Below are positions 34,945 to 42,798 of a stretch of DNA of 64,000 bases, piece by piece. The notes beneath the pieces are model-generated. The model was not told where the DNA came from and did not search any database. It saw only the letters and a program-made list of their open reading frames with translations. Source of the stretch: Cloacibacillus evryensis DSM 19522 (lineage in GTDB: Bacteria > Synergistota > Synergistia > Synergistales > Synergistaceae). Position numbers and translations under genes: made by a program. Positions within the stretch are counted from its first letter, which is position 1, and each line of letters opens with the position of its first letter. The stretch covers positions 1,851,283 to 1,915,282 of the forward strand of contig NZ_KK073872.1 of assembly GCF_000585335.1 (NCBI RefSeq), written 5' to 3'.

Positions 34945-36252
34945 TTACCTCCAAAAACCGTCCAGCGCCGCCGCAAGGCACTTCATCGGCTCGCCGAAGT
35001 ATGTGTTGATCGATTTGTCGTAACAGGGCGGCATACAATATGAAAGTTTGATCGAATCAAAGACCACGCCCAATCGCTCTCCGATAAGTTTCTCCTTTGT
35101 CTCCGGATACTCAAACACATAGCAGGGACACGAACCGGCAAGCAGATTTCCGCCCGCCGCCTCTATAAGTTTGGTAAATCCGCACCTGTCGGCCTGCGCT
35201 TTGACGCTGTAGGTCGTCCATATATGAAGATGCACCCACGGCGCGACTTTCTTTCCCTTAAGCGCCATGGCGGCGTCTTTTATCTCGTAGATAGAATAAT
35301 GCGGGCAGCCCAAATTGACAGAACCTACTTTGCCGCTCGCCGGCGAACAGAATTTTGCACGGGCTTCGTCAATATCACGCTGAACGATATGGAAAGACGG
35401 CGACGCGTCGGCGGCGGCCATACTGCCGAAAGCGGCCTCGAGAGTGGGGGCTTCCGGCGTGATCCCGAGGACGTGGCACATGTCTATATCGCTGACCACC
35501 GCCAGAGGGGCGGAAAAATGTTTGAATTTATCAAGATCCAGATCATCAAAAGAACCGATCAGCACAGGGACGGACGACTTGGGCGCGATGCTGCCGACCA
35601 CATAGCCGAGCAGTTCCCATTCAGTATGTGTATTGATAGGACAATCAACATAGACGCGGCAGGTGCCGATGCGATTTTCAGCGACATGCCTGCCGTATTT
35701 CGGCGTCCGCCCGCAAATCGCCGCCCAGAAACTGGCCTCGATCCCCTCGGGATTGCCGCAGGCGCCAAACAGGGAATTGCATAATAAAACGTTTGACGAT
35801 TCCGTCGTTATAAAGTGCTGCCCCTTAAGAGGTATCCAGCCTGTCAAATACGGAGCGCAGGTCGACGTCCTCACGGCGCCGGCATCCGCGAGGTAACCGA
35901 CATAATCTTCGTTCATTTTATAATCTTTTTCGTTGATCCAAAGCTGCCGATAACTATCGGCATCCAACGGTTCCACTCAGGTCTGCGTCATACATTCGGG
36001 AGAGAAAGAATCGAGTGGGATAGTTTCTTTACACGCCATATTCATCGCGCAGAAGTTGTCCTTCACGTCATCGTTGCCGGCCGCTTTTAAATATTCATGC
36101 GCGCCTCCGAATATAGTAGCCATAGAGACTTTGCACAGTTCCTCCACTCCAAGAACTTTCGCGTAGCGGCAAATATTTTCTATCGCTTTTTGCTTCATTG
36201 GGCCATATTTGCCAATCAACATATCGTTTTCATAATCGCTTAATTTAAGCAT
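34945..36252 (-). CDS. Aconitase X large (catalytic) subunit with in-frame UGA; candidate selenoprotein
   Basis: The reading frame from ATG 36252 to 34945 gives 436 codons, normal for this subunit, but codon 92 (35979-35977) is TGA. Both sides belong to one family: before it, KLSDYENDMLIGKYGPMKQ and IPLDSFSPECM; after it, VRTSTCAPYLTG, ESSNVLLCNSLFGACGNPEG, CPINTHTEW and AGSCPCYVFEYP. No ribosome site precedes the GTG right after the TGA, so separate initiation of the second part is unlikely. A hairpin 15 nt downstream fits a bacterial SECIS element, so UGA may encode selenocysteine. The alternatives are a nonsense mutation or a sequencing error. First gene of the demethylation operon. Confidence 0.7.
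35946..35961 (-). promoter_or_regulatory. Candidate bacterial SECIS hairpin
   Basis: On the coding (minus) strand GCCGAT-AGTT-ATCGGC forms a perfect 6-bp stem with a 4-nt loop; a T-A pair extends it to 7 bp, and a G-C/G-T pair follows beyond one A-G mismatch. The stem begins 15 nt and the loop 21 nt after the in-frame TGA (35979-35977). The loop has G at its second position. These values match published bacterial SECIS search rules (loop 16-37 nt from UGA, G among the first two loop bases). Confidence 0.5.
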
Positions 36253-36365
36253 CGGATCATCACCCCATCTTGTCGGTCAGCACCATGCGGAAGGCATACC
36301 GCGAACTGCTTGTGCTGTAATTCACATTAAAATTGTCGCATTTAAACTTGCCCCGTGTAAACATT

Positions 36366-36412
36366 CACTAAGTATTTACTGATTATTCTACGCATATCGG
36401 CTATTTTGTCAA
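36366..36412 (-). promoter_or_regulatory. Promoter and operator of the aconitase X/demethylation operon
   Basis: Minus-strand TTGACA (36407-36412), 16-bp spacer, TAGAAT (36385-36390), then the imperfect palindrome CAGTAAATACTTAGTG (36381-36366) at the expected transcription start. About 115 bp upstream of the start codon at 36252. The same arrangement recurs at 39070-39116. Confidence 0.7.
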
Positions 36413-36443
36413 TAGTGAAAATCTTAATATGCCTCGTGCTGCG

Positions 36444-37010
36444 TTAAAACGTTCTCTTTACGGTGCAGCCGTCCGCTGGCAACGGAACGTAGTAGATTTT
36501 TTTGCCCTCTTCCGGCTCTCCGAAGAAGGCCACGTGATAGGGGCGGTAGACGCTCTTTATCTCCGCGGGCTCAAGTGAAAAATTCCCTCCCACGCGCCGG
36601 CGCAGTATCCTGCGCGCGAGCGCGTTGCCGCGCGTTACAAGTTCCGCGTCCGAAAAATCAGAGCGCTGCAAAGATTCTTCCGCTATCTCCGTTTCCGCGG
36701 TCTCGACGCCTCTGCCGTCGTAATATGAAACGCCGCATGTCGAACCGTTCGCGATCATCATTATTTTGCTCTTACGCGGCTTCGCCTCTTTCTTGAACAG
36801 CTTTCCGAGAAGCGGCGGCTTTGCCGTTATTTCAAAGGTGATGAGCCTGTTTTCTATGTAGATCGTCTTCATAACGATTTCCTGATCTTCGCGTTGTCCG
36901 CCGCTTGTCAGGCGCGTTATGAAGCGCGCGATGAGGCCGTTTCTTTTGCGCGCCTCGCGCTTCGCCTCTTCCATGCTCAGCTTTATAGGAAAAGAGGTAA
37001 TGACCGCCAT
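36444..37010 (-). CDS. Hypothetical protein downstream of symporter
   Basis: A 188-residue soluble protein without a recognised domain. It begins MAVITSFPIKLSMEEAKREARKR and is rich in Lys/Arg in its middle (GKLFKKEAKPRKSK); there is no signal peptide or membrane helix. It is the last gene of the symporter operon, 18 bp after the 80-residue membrane protein. The position suggests an accessory role for the transporter or a substrate-specific function, but nothing in the sequence shows it. Confidence 0.6.
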   Translation of the reverse strand: MAVITSFPIKLSMEEAKREARKRNGLIARFITRLTSGGQREDQEIVMKTIYIENRLITFEITAKPPLLGKLFKKEAKPRKSKIMMIANGSTCGVSYYDGRGVETAETEIAEESLQRSDFSDAELVTRGNALARRILRRRVGGNFSLEPAEIKSVYRPYHVAFFGEPEEGKKIYYVPLPADGCTVKRTF

Positions 37011-37028
37011 CGTTCCGCCCTTTCTGCC

Positions 37029-37271
37029 CTACTTGCGCGTGCCGCGCGAGAACGAGATCACCTGGAATATGTACTTCAGGAATACCCACGTGGTGACGAG
37101 CATCGCGCTGTACGGCAGCAACCTGCCCAGCACGATATCGACGTCGTGGATCATGCTCCATCCGATGAGTACCGCCTCCACAATGTACGCGAGGCAGAAC
37201 ATCCCGTCCATACCGAACCATGATATTCTAAGGTCGTCGTTTATTTCGTTTTTCATTTCGTTATTTGCCAT
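37029..37271 (-). CDS. Small membrane protein downstream of symporter
   Basis: An 80-residue protein with two hydrophobic segments (~residues 18-42 and ~48-70: GMFCLAYIVEAVLIGWSMI and LLPYSAMLVTTWVFLKYIF) after a charged, Asn/Glu-rich N-terminus. It follows the symporter gene by 15 bp on the same strand, a common arrangement for small transporter subunits. No family recognised. Start ATG 37271 has GGGAGG upstream. Confidence 0.7.
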   Translation of the reverse strand: MANNEMKNEINDDLRISWFGMDGMFCLAYIVEAVLIGWSMIHDVDIVLGRLLPYSAMLVTTWVFLKYIFQVISFSRGTRK

Positions 37272-37286
37272 AATATGTGCCTCCCG

Positions 37287-38699
37287 TCAGCATCTGATAG
37301 CTTTTTTATCGATTTCGGTATCTTCGCCGAACCTGCTGCCTATCGCCCAGAAGAGGAACGAGAGCGGCAATGATACGAGTATCGGCTCAAGCACGCCGAA
37401 GCTTTCCGATATCGTTACCGGCCAGAGCGAGAGCGCCGCGAAGGAAAGGCATCCCGCCGCCATCGAAAGCAGCCCCGCCGCCTTGGTCTTTTTCCCGCCG
37501 TACATCAGCGCCATCAGCACGGGGACGAAACCGGTGGACATCCATAGACTGATGAGGAAGACAAAGGCGTCGTACACGAGCGTAAAACGGAAGGCGAGCG
37601 CGAGGCCGATAACTCCAAGGATGCCGGCGCCGGCGCGGCTCAGGTTCACAAGTTTTTTATCGCTGAGTTCCTCTTTCGCAAAAATTCTGGCATAGATATC
37701 CTTCGCGAGAGTCGTTCCTCCGATGAGGTAGTAGCTGTCGAGTGTGGAAATTATCGCCCCGAAGAGCCCGATGACGAAGAAGGCGCGTATCCCTACGGGA
37801 AGTTCAGAGAGCACCATCTGGACGTAGGCAAGTTCCGGCTGTACTCCGGGGTATTTGACGTGCACCGCCATTCCCGCCATACTCGTCACTGCGTCGAATA
37901 CGAGCCAGAGACAGAAGCAGGTGAGCATCGCGCGGCGGCCGGTCTTCGCCGAGTTGCTCGCCGAAAAACGCTGATAGAAACATGGGTCGGCGTATACGTT
38001 GATGCAGAGCAGCACGAGCATCAACGCCTTTGAGAAAGTCATTCCAGCGACCGGGTGCGTAAAGGATGGGGCCGTCGCCGCGCGTATGCCTGCCATGCCG
38101 CCGACGCTGTCGTAAATCTGCGGGAATACCATACAGACGCTCATCAGCATGAAGAAAAAGAAGATCATATCGGTGACGGCGACGCCCATCAGGCCGCCGA
38201 GGCAGGTCAGCGCGATCGTCAGAACGACGACAATGATGCCGAGGAGGACCTTATTGACGCCCCAGGCCGCCTCGCCGATGAAGCCAGTCGCCGTTATCTC
38301 GCCCAGCTGCGAGCAGTACATAAAGAGGAATATAGAGGCGACGATCGCGGCCGTCTTGCCGTAGGCGTGGGCGATGACGTCGGGGATCGTCACGTCGGAA
38401 CGCACGTGGATGCGCGGCCCGACCCACAGAGCGAGAGGAAAGCGGACCGCGTGCGCGCCGATCGACCAGATGAACCATGTCGCCATGCCAAAGACAGAGG
38501 CGTAGCCGATGGTGCCCACAACGCCGACGCCGCCGTACCAGGAAGCGACGAGCGTGCCGACCACAAGCGACCAGGGAAGGCTTCTGTTCGCGAGATAATA
38601 GCTCTCCATGTCCGTGATCGACTTTGAGAAATAGTAGCCTATCCAAAGAACGGCGATCACGGTAAATACGATAACGATGTTGTCGATGCCGGTTAACAT
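37287..38699 (-). CDS. Sodium:solute symporter (SSS family)
   Basis: A 470-residue, about 13-helix Na+-coupled transporter of the SSS family (relatives carry proline, pantothenate, betaines or carboxylates). Family segments include LVVGTLVASWYGGVGVVGTIGYAS and the helix with FVIGLFGAIISTLDSYYLIGGTTLAKD. Its promoter region carries the same promoter plus operator as the demethylation operon (39070-39116), so it is probably the importer for that operon's substrate. Start ATG 38699 has AAAGGAG upstream. Confidence 0.92.
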   Translation of the reverse strand: MLTGIDNIVIVFTVIAVLWIGYYFSKSITDMESYYLANRSLPWSLVVGTLVASWYGGVGVVGTIGYASVFGMATWFIWSIGAHAVRFPLALWVGPRIHVRSDVTIPDVIAHAYGKTAAIVASIFLFMYCSQLGEITATGFIGEAAWGVNKVLLGIIVVVLTIALTCLGGLMGVAVTDMIFFFFMLMSVCMVFPQIYDSVGGMAGIRAATAPSFTHPVAGMTFSKALMLVLLCINVYADPCFYQRFSASNSAKTGRRAMLTCFCLWLVFDAVTSMAGMAVHVKYPGVQPELAYVQMVLSELPVGIRAFFVIGLFGAIISTLDSYYLIGGTTLAKDIYARIFAKEELSDKKLVNLSRAGAGILGVIGLALAFRFTLVYDAFVFLISLWMSTGFVPVLMALMYGGKKTKAAGLLSMAAGCLSFAALSLWPVTISESFGVLEPILVSLPLSFLFWAIGSRFGEDTEIDKKAIRC

Positions 38700-38739
38700 G
38701 AATCCAACACTCCTTTTTGAGCGCCCTAGAGGCGCTCCT

Positions 38740-38817
38740 TTAGATTTTTTCTATCGAAATGGCGCCGACGGGGCAGTTGCTGCCGCAGATGGTGCAGCCC
38801 CAGCAGTCCTTTTCTTC
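38740..38817 (-). pseudogene. Remnant of a 4Fe-4S ferredoxin domain
   Basis: Twenty-five codons ending in TAA encode DCWGCTICGSNCPVGAISIE, a complete CxxCxxCxxxCP cluster motif. An in-frame TAA (38818-38820) lies three codons before the motif and no start codon separates them, so the 5' end is lost or shifted. It sits just upstream of the symporter in the same transcript. A hairpin (GAGCGCC/GGCGCTC, 38719-38737) separates the two. Confidence 0.6.
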
Positions 38818-39069
38818 TTAAAAATAAAATCGACAGAGCAGTAACAAATTCTTAATAATTACACGGTCAGGCTGCCAGCGACATAAATTACATTAAAGTT
38901 GTCAAAACTATGCCGTACCATAATTTGCGTATCCATTGAAACTATGTTTCTGTAATGACCGTTATATAGAGTTATTGAATCCATAATTTTAAATAAGCTG
39001 ATGGACCGACCTCTAGCTCCCATTTAAGCCCCGACCTCTCATTTTTATTTAAGCCGGCCAATAAATATG

Positions 39070-39116
39070 CAGTAAGTATTTACTGATTATTTTACACGTA
39101 ATTGCCGCCTTGTCAA
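39070..39116 (-). promoter_or_regulatory. Promoter and operator of the symporter operon
   Basis: Minus-strand TTGACA (39111-39116), 16-bp spacer, TAAAAT (39089-39094), then the perfect palindrome CAGTAAATACTTACTG (39085-39070). The layout and about 45 of the surrounding bases match the promoter at 36366-36412, marking a shared regulon. Confidence 0.7.
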
Positions 39117-39194
39117 TAGCGGCGATCTTATTCTTGCGCAGAGGCTGACAGCATGGGATCGTTGACGGGGAGCGACGGCAATATGAAGCTAAAA

Positions 39195-39231
39195 AATGAG
39201 CGGCCCCCGCTTCTGCCGGATGCCGCTCATT
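39195..39231 (-). terminator. Intrinsic terminator of the 5-oxoprolinase operon
   Basis: AATGAGCGGC (39195-39204) pairs with GCCGCTCATT (39222-39231); on the minus strand the stem is followed by TTTTTTAG. It lies downstream of the DUF1445 gene. Confidence 0.75.
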
Positions 39232-39332
39232 GAGTCTATAGGACGGTAAAAGCGCCGCGGGCGCTCTTACCGGAAAATCGTTTTTGGGGTGTGGGCCGCA
39301 AATCGCGTTTTTTGACGGCGGCCTCTCGCGGC

Positions 39333-40142
39333 TTAAAACACCGCGTAGTCTACGTCCTTCGGGTCTCCGATGAACATGTAGCCGGGAGCGTGGGTGATCG
39401 CGAAGGGCGGTTTGCTCTTCATGAGCACCGCCTGCGGCGTCACTCCGCAGGCCCAGAAGACGGGCGTTTCGCCCTCGCGGATCTCCACCGCGTCTCCGAA
39501 ATCAGGCTTGCCCACATCCTTGATGCCGATAGCCGCCGGGTCGCCTATGTGGACGGGCGCGCCGTGGACGGCGGGGAACCTGCCAGTCGAGAGCACGGCC
39601 TTCGGCACCTGCGCGTGCTTGACGGGGCGCATGCTGACGACCATCGGGCCGCTGAGCCGTCCGGCGGGCTGGTTCTGGATGTTCGTTATGTACATCGGCA
39701 CGTTGCAGTTCATATCGATGTGGCGGATGGGGATGCCGGCCTCGAGCAGCGCGCCCTCAAAGCTGAATGAGCAGCCGAGCAGGAAGGCGACGAGGTCCTC
39801 TTTCCAGTATTTTTTAACGTCGGCCGGCTCGTCGACAAGCTCGCCATTTTCCCAGACGCGGTACTTCGGGATGTCGGTGCGCACGTCGGAGCCGGGGGCG
39901 ATGAGCTTCGCCTCCCACTGGCCCGGCTCGGTGATGTCGAGGATCGGGCAGGGCTTCGGATTGCGCTGGGCGAAGACGAGGAAATCATAAGCCCATTCCT
40001 TGGGCAGGACGATCATGTTCGCCTGCACGTGGCAGTGGCAGAGTCCCGAAGTCGGATAGACCCATTCCTCTTCGCGGATCAGCCGGCGCATCTCTTTCGG
40101 GTGCGTGGAATAAAAGGGCGTTACATCAAATGGCAGCGTCAT
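39333..40142 (-). CDS. DUF1445/YcsI family protein (putative hydro-lyase, D-glutamate cyclase-like)
   Basis: A 269-residue member of the YcsI family; the segments YVEF-like [34 protein letters not shown] and [32 protein letters not shown] are typical. Family members are annotated as putative hydro-lyases, and a mitochondrial relative is D-glutamate cyclase, which forms 5-oxo-D-proline. This fits its position as the last gene of a 5-oxoprolinase operon; its start overlaps the pxpA stop by 4 bp. Confidence 0.88.
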   Translation of the reverse strand: MTLPFDVTPFYSTHPKEMRRLIREEEWVYPTSGLCHCHVQANMIVLPKEWAYDFLVFAQRNPKPCPILDITEPGQWEAKLIAPGSDVRTDIPKYRVWENGELVDEPADVKKYWKEDLVAFLLGCSFSFEGALLEAGIPIRHIDMNCNVPMYITNIQNQPAGRLSGPMVVSMRPVKHAQVPKAVLSTGRFPAVHGAPVHIGDPAAIGIKDVGKPDFGDAVEIREGETPVFWACGVTPQAVLMKSKPPFAITHAPGYMFIGDPKDVDYAVF

Positions 40143-40912
40143 CCCAGTACGACCTCCTTCAAATTGGTAACTTTAACACCGGCGGCCTCGAGCGCCGCGC
40201 GGACGGCTTTCGCCATTTCGACGGCTTCGGGCGTGTCGCCGTGCATACAGATCGACTGCGGGCGGAAGCTGACGACCGTGCCGTCCACCGCTTCGACGGT
40301 CCCTTCCGTGACCATGCGCACGACGCGCTTCGCGGCGGCGTCGACGTCATGGATGATCGCGCCCGGCTGCGAGCGCGGCACGAGCGAACCGTCGGGCATG
40401 TAGCCGCGGTCTGCGAAGGCCTCCGCCGCGAAGGGCACGCCGAGTTCTTTGGCGGCTTTTTCAAATTCCGAGTTCGCGAGCCCCATGAGGATGATATCTT
40501 CGCCGGCGTCTTTGACGGCCTGCGCGATCGCCTTCGCGAGCGCTGGGTCTTTCGCGGCCTGATTGTACATCGCGCCGTGCGGCTTCACATGCTGCAGTTT
40601 GAGGCCGTTGGCTTCACAGAAGGCTTTGAGCGCGCCGACCTGATAGAGGCAGTCGGCGTATTCTTCGTCAGGCGTACACTTCATGTTCCGGCGCCCGAAG
40701 CCGACGAGGTCGGGATATCCGGGGTGCGCGCCGGCCGCCACTCCCTTTTCGGCGCAGGTCTTGAGCGTCTTTTTCATCACCAGCGGGTCGCCGGCGTGAA
40801 AGCCGCAGGCGACGTTCGCCGAGGTCACGGCGCACATTACCGCCGCGTCGTCGCCCATTTTGTAGGCGCCGAAGCTCTCTCCGATATCGCTGTTAAGGTC
40901 TACTTTGTACAT
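40139..40912 (-). CDS. pxpA: 5-oxoprolinase subunit PxpA
   Basis: A 257-residue LamB/YcsF family protein, the PxpA subunit of prokaryotic ATP-dependent 5-oxoprolinase, which opens 5-oxoproline (pyroglutamate) to glutamate with PxpB and PxpC. Family motifs are [18 protein letters not shown] at the N-terminus, [11 protein letters not shown] and [11 protein letters not shown]. Start ATG 40912 has GGAGTGA upstream, 17 bp after pxpC. Confidence 0.95.
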   Translation of the reverse strand: MYKVDLNSDIGESFGAYKMGDDAAVMCAVTSANVACGFHAGDPLVMKKTLKTCAEKGVAAGAHPGYPDLVGFGRRNMKCTPDEEYADCLYQVGALKAFCEANGLKLQHVKPHGAMYNQAAKDPALAKAIAQAVKDAGEDIILMGLANSEFEKAAKELGVPFAAEAFADRGYMPDGSLVPRSQPGAIIHDVDAAAKRVVRMVTEGTVEAVDGTVVSFRPQSICMHGDTPEAVEMAKAVRAALEAAGVKVTNLKEVVLG

Positions 40913-40929
40913 GGCAGGTCACTCCTTTT

Positions 40930-41991
40930 CTATATCTCTTCACAGGTTATTTCGTATGTCTTTCCGTTTAGCGTGATCTTGAAGCGCCCAGACATGGACG
41001 GCTGCACCGTCTGAGGGCTGCGTGAGACATACGAAAGGCGCAGTTCTCCGGCACGTTTTACGGCGTCGGCGATTTTTTGCTGCTCCGCCACGCCTTCAGC
41101 CACCGAGGCCTCGCGGAAGGTTACCTTCATACCCGGCATCTTCTGCACGAGCGCCTCAATCGAAAGCGGCGTGAGGACGCCTATCTTCGTGTAGCCTCCC
41201 GTCGTCTGGCGGTCGGCAAGCATGATTATCGGCATTCCGTGGCCTGGTATCTGCACCGCGCCAAGCGGTATGCCGTCGGAGACTATGTCCGCGCCCTTTT
41301 CAGTGTGTTCGATCTTGGGTCCCTCAAGGCGGCAGCCCATTCTGTCGGATTCAGCCGTGATCAGGTATTCCGATTCAAAAAGCAGCTTCCGGCCCTCTTC
41401 CGTAAAAGCGTCCCGCTGCAATCCCGTGATCACCGCCAGCGGCGCCTCGGCCGCGGCGGCGGGGGTCAATCCGGCGGACAGACGGAAGCCGCCGAGCCGC
41501 TTCCAGAGCGGCGCGGGCTCCCCCGTCTTTATGACGTCGCCGCTTTTAAGGGCGCGCCCCTCCACCCCGCCGATCTTCGCACGCATGTAGGTGGTGCGGC
41601 TGTTCATAACTACCGGGACATCCACGCCGCCCGCAAAGCATAGATTGCCGCGGCAGCCGGCGCCCTTCGGCCCGGTAAACGAAACGACGTCGCCGTCGTT
41701 AAGCACGACGGCCTGCCACGATCCCACCGCCCTGCCGTTGACCGAGAAGCCGAGGTCGGCTCCGGCAAAGACCGCCGCGCCGCCGCCGCTTACCTCGATC
41801 TCCGGGCCGAGCAGCGTCACTTCGAGCGCCGCCGCTCCCTCGGGGTTACCCAGCATCGCGTTGCCGATCCGGAGCGCTGGAAGGTCCATCGCCCCCGCGA
41901 CGGGGACGCCGCTGGACTGATATCCCCAGCGTCCGAGGTCCTGCACGGAGGTCAGCATCCCGGCCTTTTTTATTGTCAGTTCCATAGTCAT
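40930..41991 (-). CDS. pxpC: 5-oxoprolinase subunit PxpC (KipA-type, biotin-dependent carboxyltransferase family)
   Basis: A 353-residue protein. The typical start SVQDLGRWGYQSSGVPVAGAMD and the later MLADRQTTGGYTKIG are family marks of PxpC/KipA. It joins PxpB to form the part of 5-oxoprolinase that uses ATP/phosphorylated intermediate. ATG 41991 overlaps the pxpB stop as ATGA, with GGAGG upstream; a second ATG six bases on is equally possible. Confidence 0.94.
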   Translation of the reverse strand: MTMELTIKKAGMLTSVQDLGRWGYQSSGVPVAGAMDLPALRIGNAMLGNPEGAAALEVTLLGPEIEVSGGGAAVFAGADLGFSVNGRAVGSWQAVVLNDGDVVSFTGPKGAGCRGNLCFAGGVDVPVVMNSRTTYMRAKIGGVEGRALKSGDVIKTGEPAPLWKRLGGFRLSAGLTPAAAAEAPLAVITGLQRDAFTEEGRKLLFESEYLITAESDRMGCRLEGPKIEHTEKGADIVSDGIPLGAVQIPGHGMPIIMLADRQTTGGYTKIGVLTPLSIEALVQKMPGMKVTFREASVAEGVAEQQKIADAVKRAGELRLSYVSRSPQTVQPSMSGRFKITLNGKTYEITCEEI

Positions 41992-42731
41992 TTCGCCTCC
42001 GTTATCACGGGCTTGTAGGTACCCGCGGCCACTTCGGCCTCGATTTTTTTGTATTCCTCTTCCGTGACGGGAACGAAGCGCACCTCATAGCCGGCTTCGA
42101 TGAGCGTCGGGCGCGAGGCCTCCGGCGTGAAGAGGCGCAGCGGCGTGCGTCCGATGAGCTGCCAGCCGCCCGGGCTGTCTATCGGATAGATGCCCGTCTG
42201 TTTTCCCGCGATGCCGACGCTGCCGCCTTTGATGACGGTGCGCGGATTGGTGAGCCGCGGCGTCGCGATCGTTTCATCCATGCCTCCGAGGTAGGCGAAA
42301 CCGGGCATGAATCCGATCATATAGCAGTGACACGGCTTTGCGCTGTGCCGTTTGATCACTTCTTCCTCTGTGATCCCCGCATTTTCGGCCACGTTCGCGA
42401 TATCCGGGCCGTATTCGCCGCCGTAGCACACGGGTATGGATATCTCGGTATGAACCGCCCCCGCCTCTTCCCCGCCGTATACTGGCGCGGCCTTCGCCTC
42501 GTTTATAACCTCTTCCGCGCTTACCGCCACGGGATCAAAATAGACTGCCAGCGACCGGTAGGTCGGAAGGCACTCAACGATAGGGATATTTTTCTGATTC
42601 AGAAGATGTTTCTTTAGATTCATGACTGCGTCATTCGCGCCGCGGTCTATCTCGTCCGCGAACTCGATAACGACGCACGATTCGCCCGCATTGAGATATT
42701 TTGGTTCGTCCACATATATTGCCACCGACAT
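41988..42731 (-). CDS. pxpB: 5-oxoprolinase subunit PxpB (KipI-type)
   Basis: A 247-residue protein of the KipI/PxpB family with VCYGGEYGPDIANVAE, GFMPGFAYLGGMD, GSVGIAGKQTGIYP and SPGGWQLIGRTPL. It works with PxpC and PxpA. The start is uncertain: ATG 42731 lies very near AAAGGGG, and an in-frame GTG at 42725 has better spacing (8 nt). First gene after the NRAMP terminator. Confidence 0.94.
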   Translation of the reverse strand: MSVAIYVDEPKYLNAGESCVVIEFADEIDRGANDAVMNLKKHLLNQKNIPIVECLPTYRSLAVYFDPVAVSAEEVINEAKAAPVYGGEEAGAVHTEISIPVCYGGEYGPDIANVAENAGITEEEVIKRHSAKPCHCYMIGFMPGFAYLGGMDETIATPRLTNPRTVIKGGSVGIAGKQTGIYPIDSPGGWQLIGRTPLRLFTPEASRPTLIEAGYEVRFVPVTEEEYKKIEAEVAAGTYKPVITEAK

Positions 42732-42745
42732 CACCCCTTTACGTA

Positions 42746-42771
42746 AAAGAGGAGCGCTATGGCTCCTCTTT
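42746..42771 (-). terminator. Terminator between NRAMP-like gene and pxpB
   Basis: AAAGAGGAGC pairs perfectly with GCTCCTCTTT around a 6-nt loop, and a T-run follows on the minus strand. It may be leaky, letting some transcripts reach the pxp genes. Confidence 0.75.
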
Positions 42772-42798
42772 AATTTTACATCCTAACCCGGCTTTCAG

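Larger units (their letters stand above)
38821..39332. other. Intergenic region with promoter and terminators
   Basis: About 510 bp without a gene. It holds the symporter-operon promoter/operator (39070-39116) and two stem-loops, at 39195-39231 and 39244-39272 (CGGTAAAAGCGC/GCGCTCTTACCG), the latter just past the end of the DUF1445 gene. The part from 38830 to 39060 shows no recognised signal and may include decayed coding sequence. Confidence 0.6.

Noticed and set aside
35976-35976. Independent second gene starting at GTG right after the TGA of aconitase X
   Set aside because: No Shine-Dalgarno sequence in the 20 bases before it, and the family domain would be split through its middle; read as one gene with recoding or a mutation instead.
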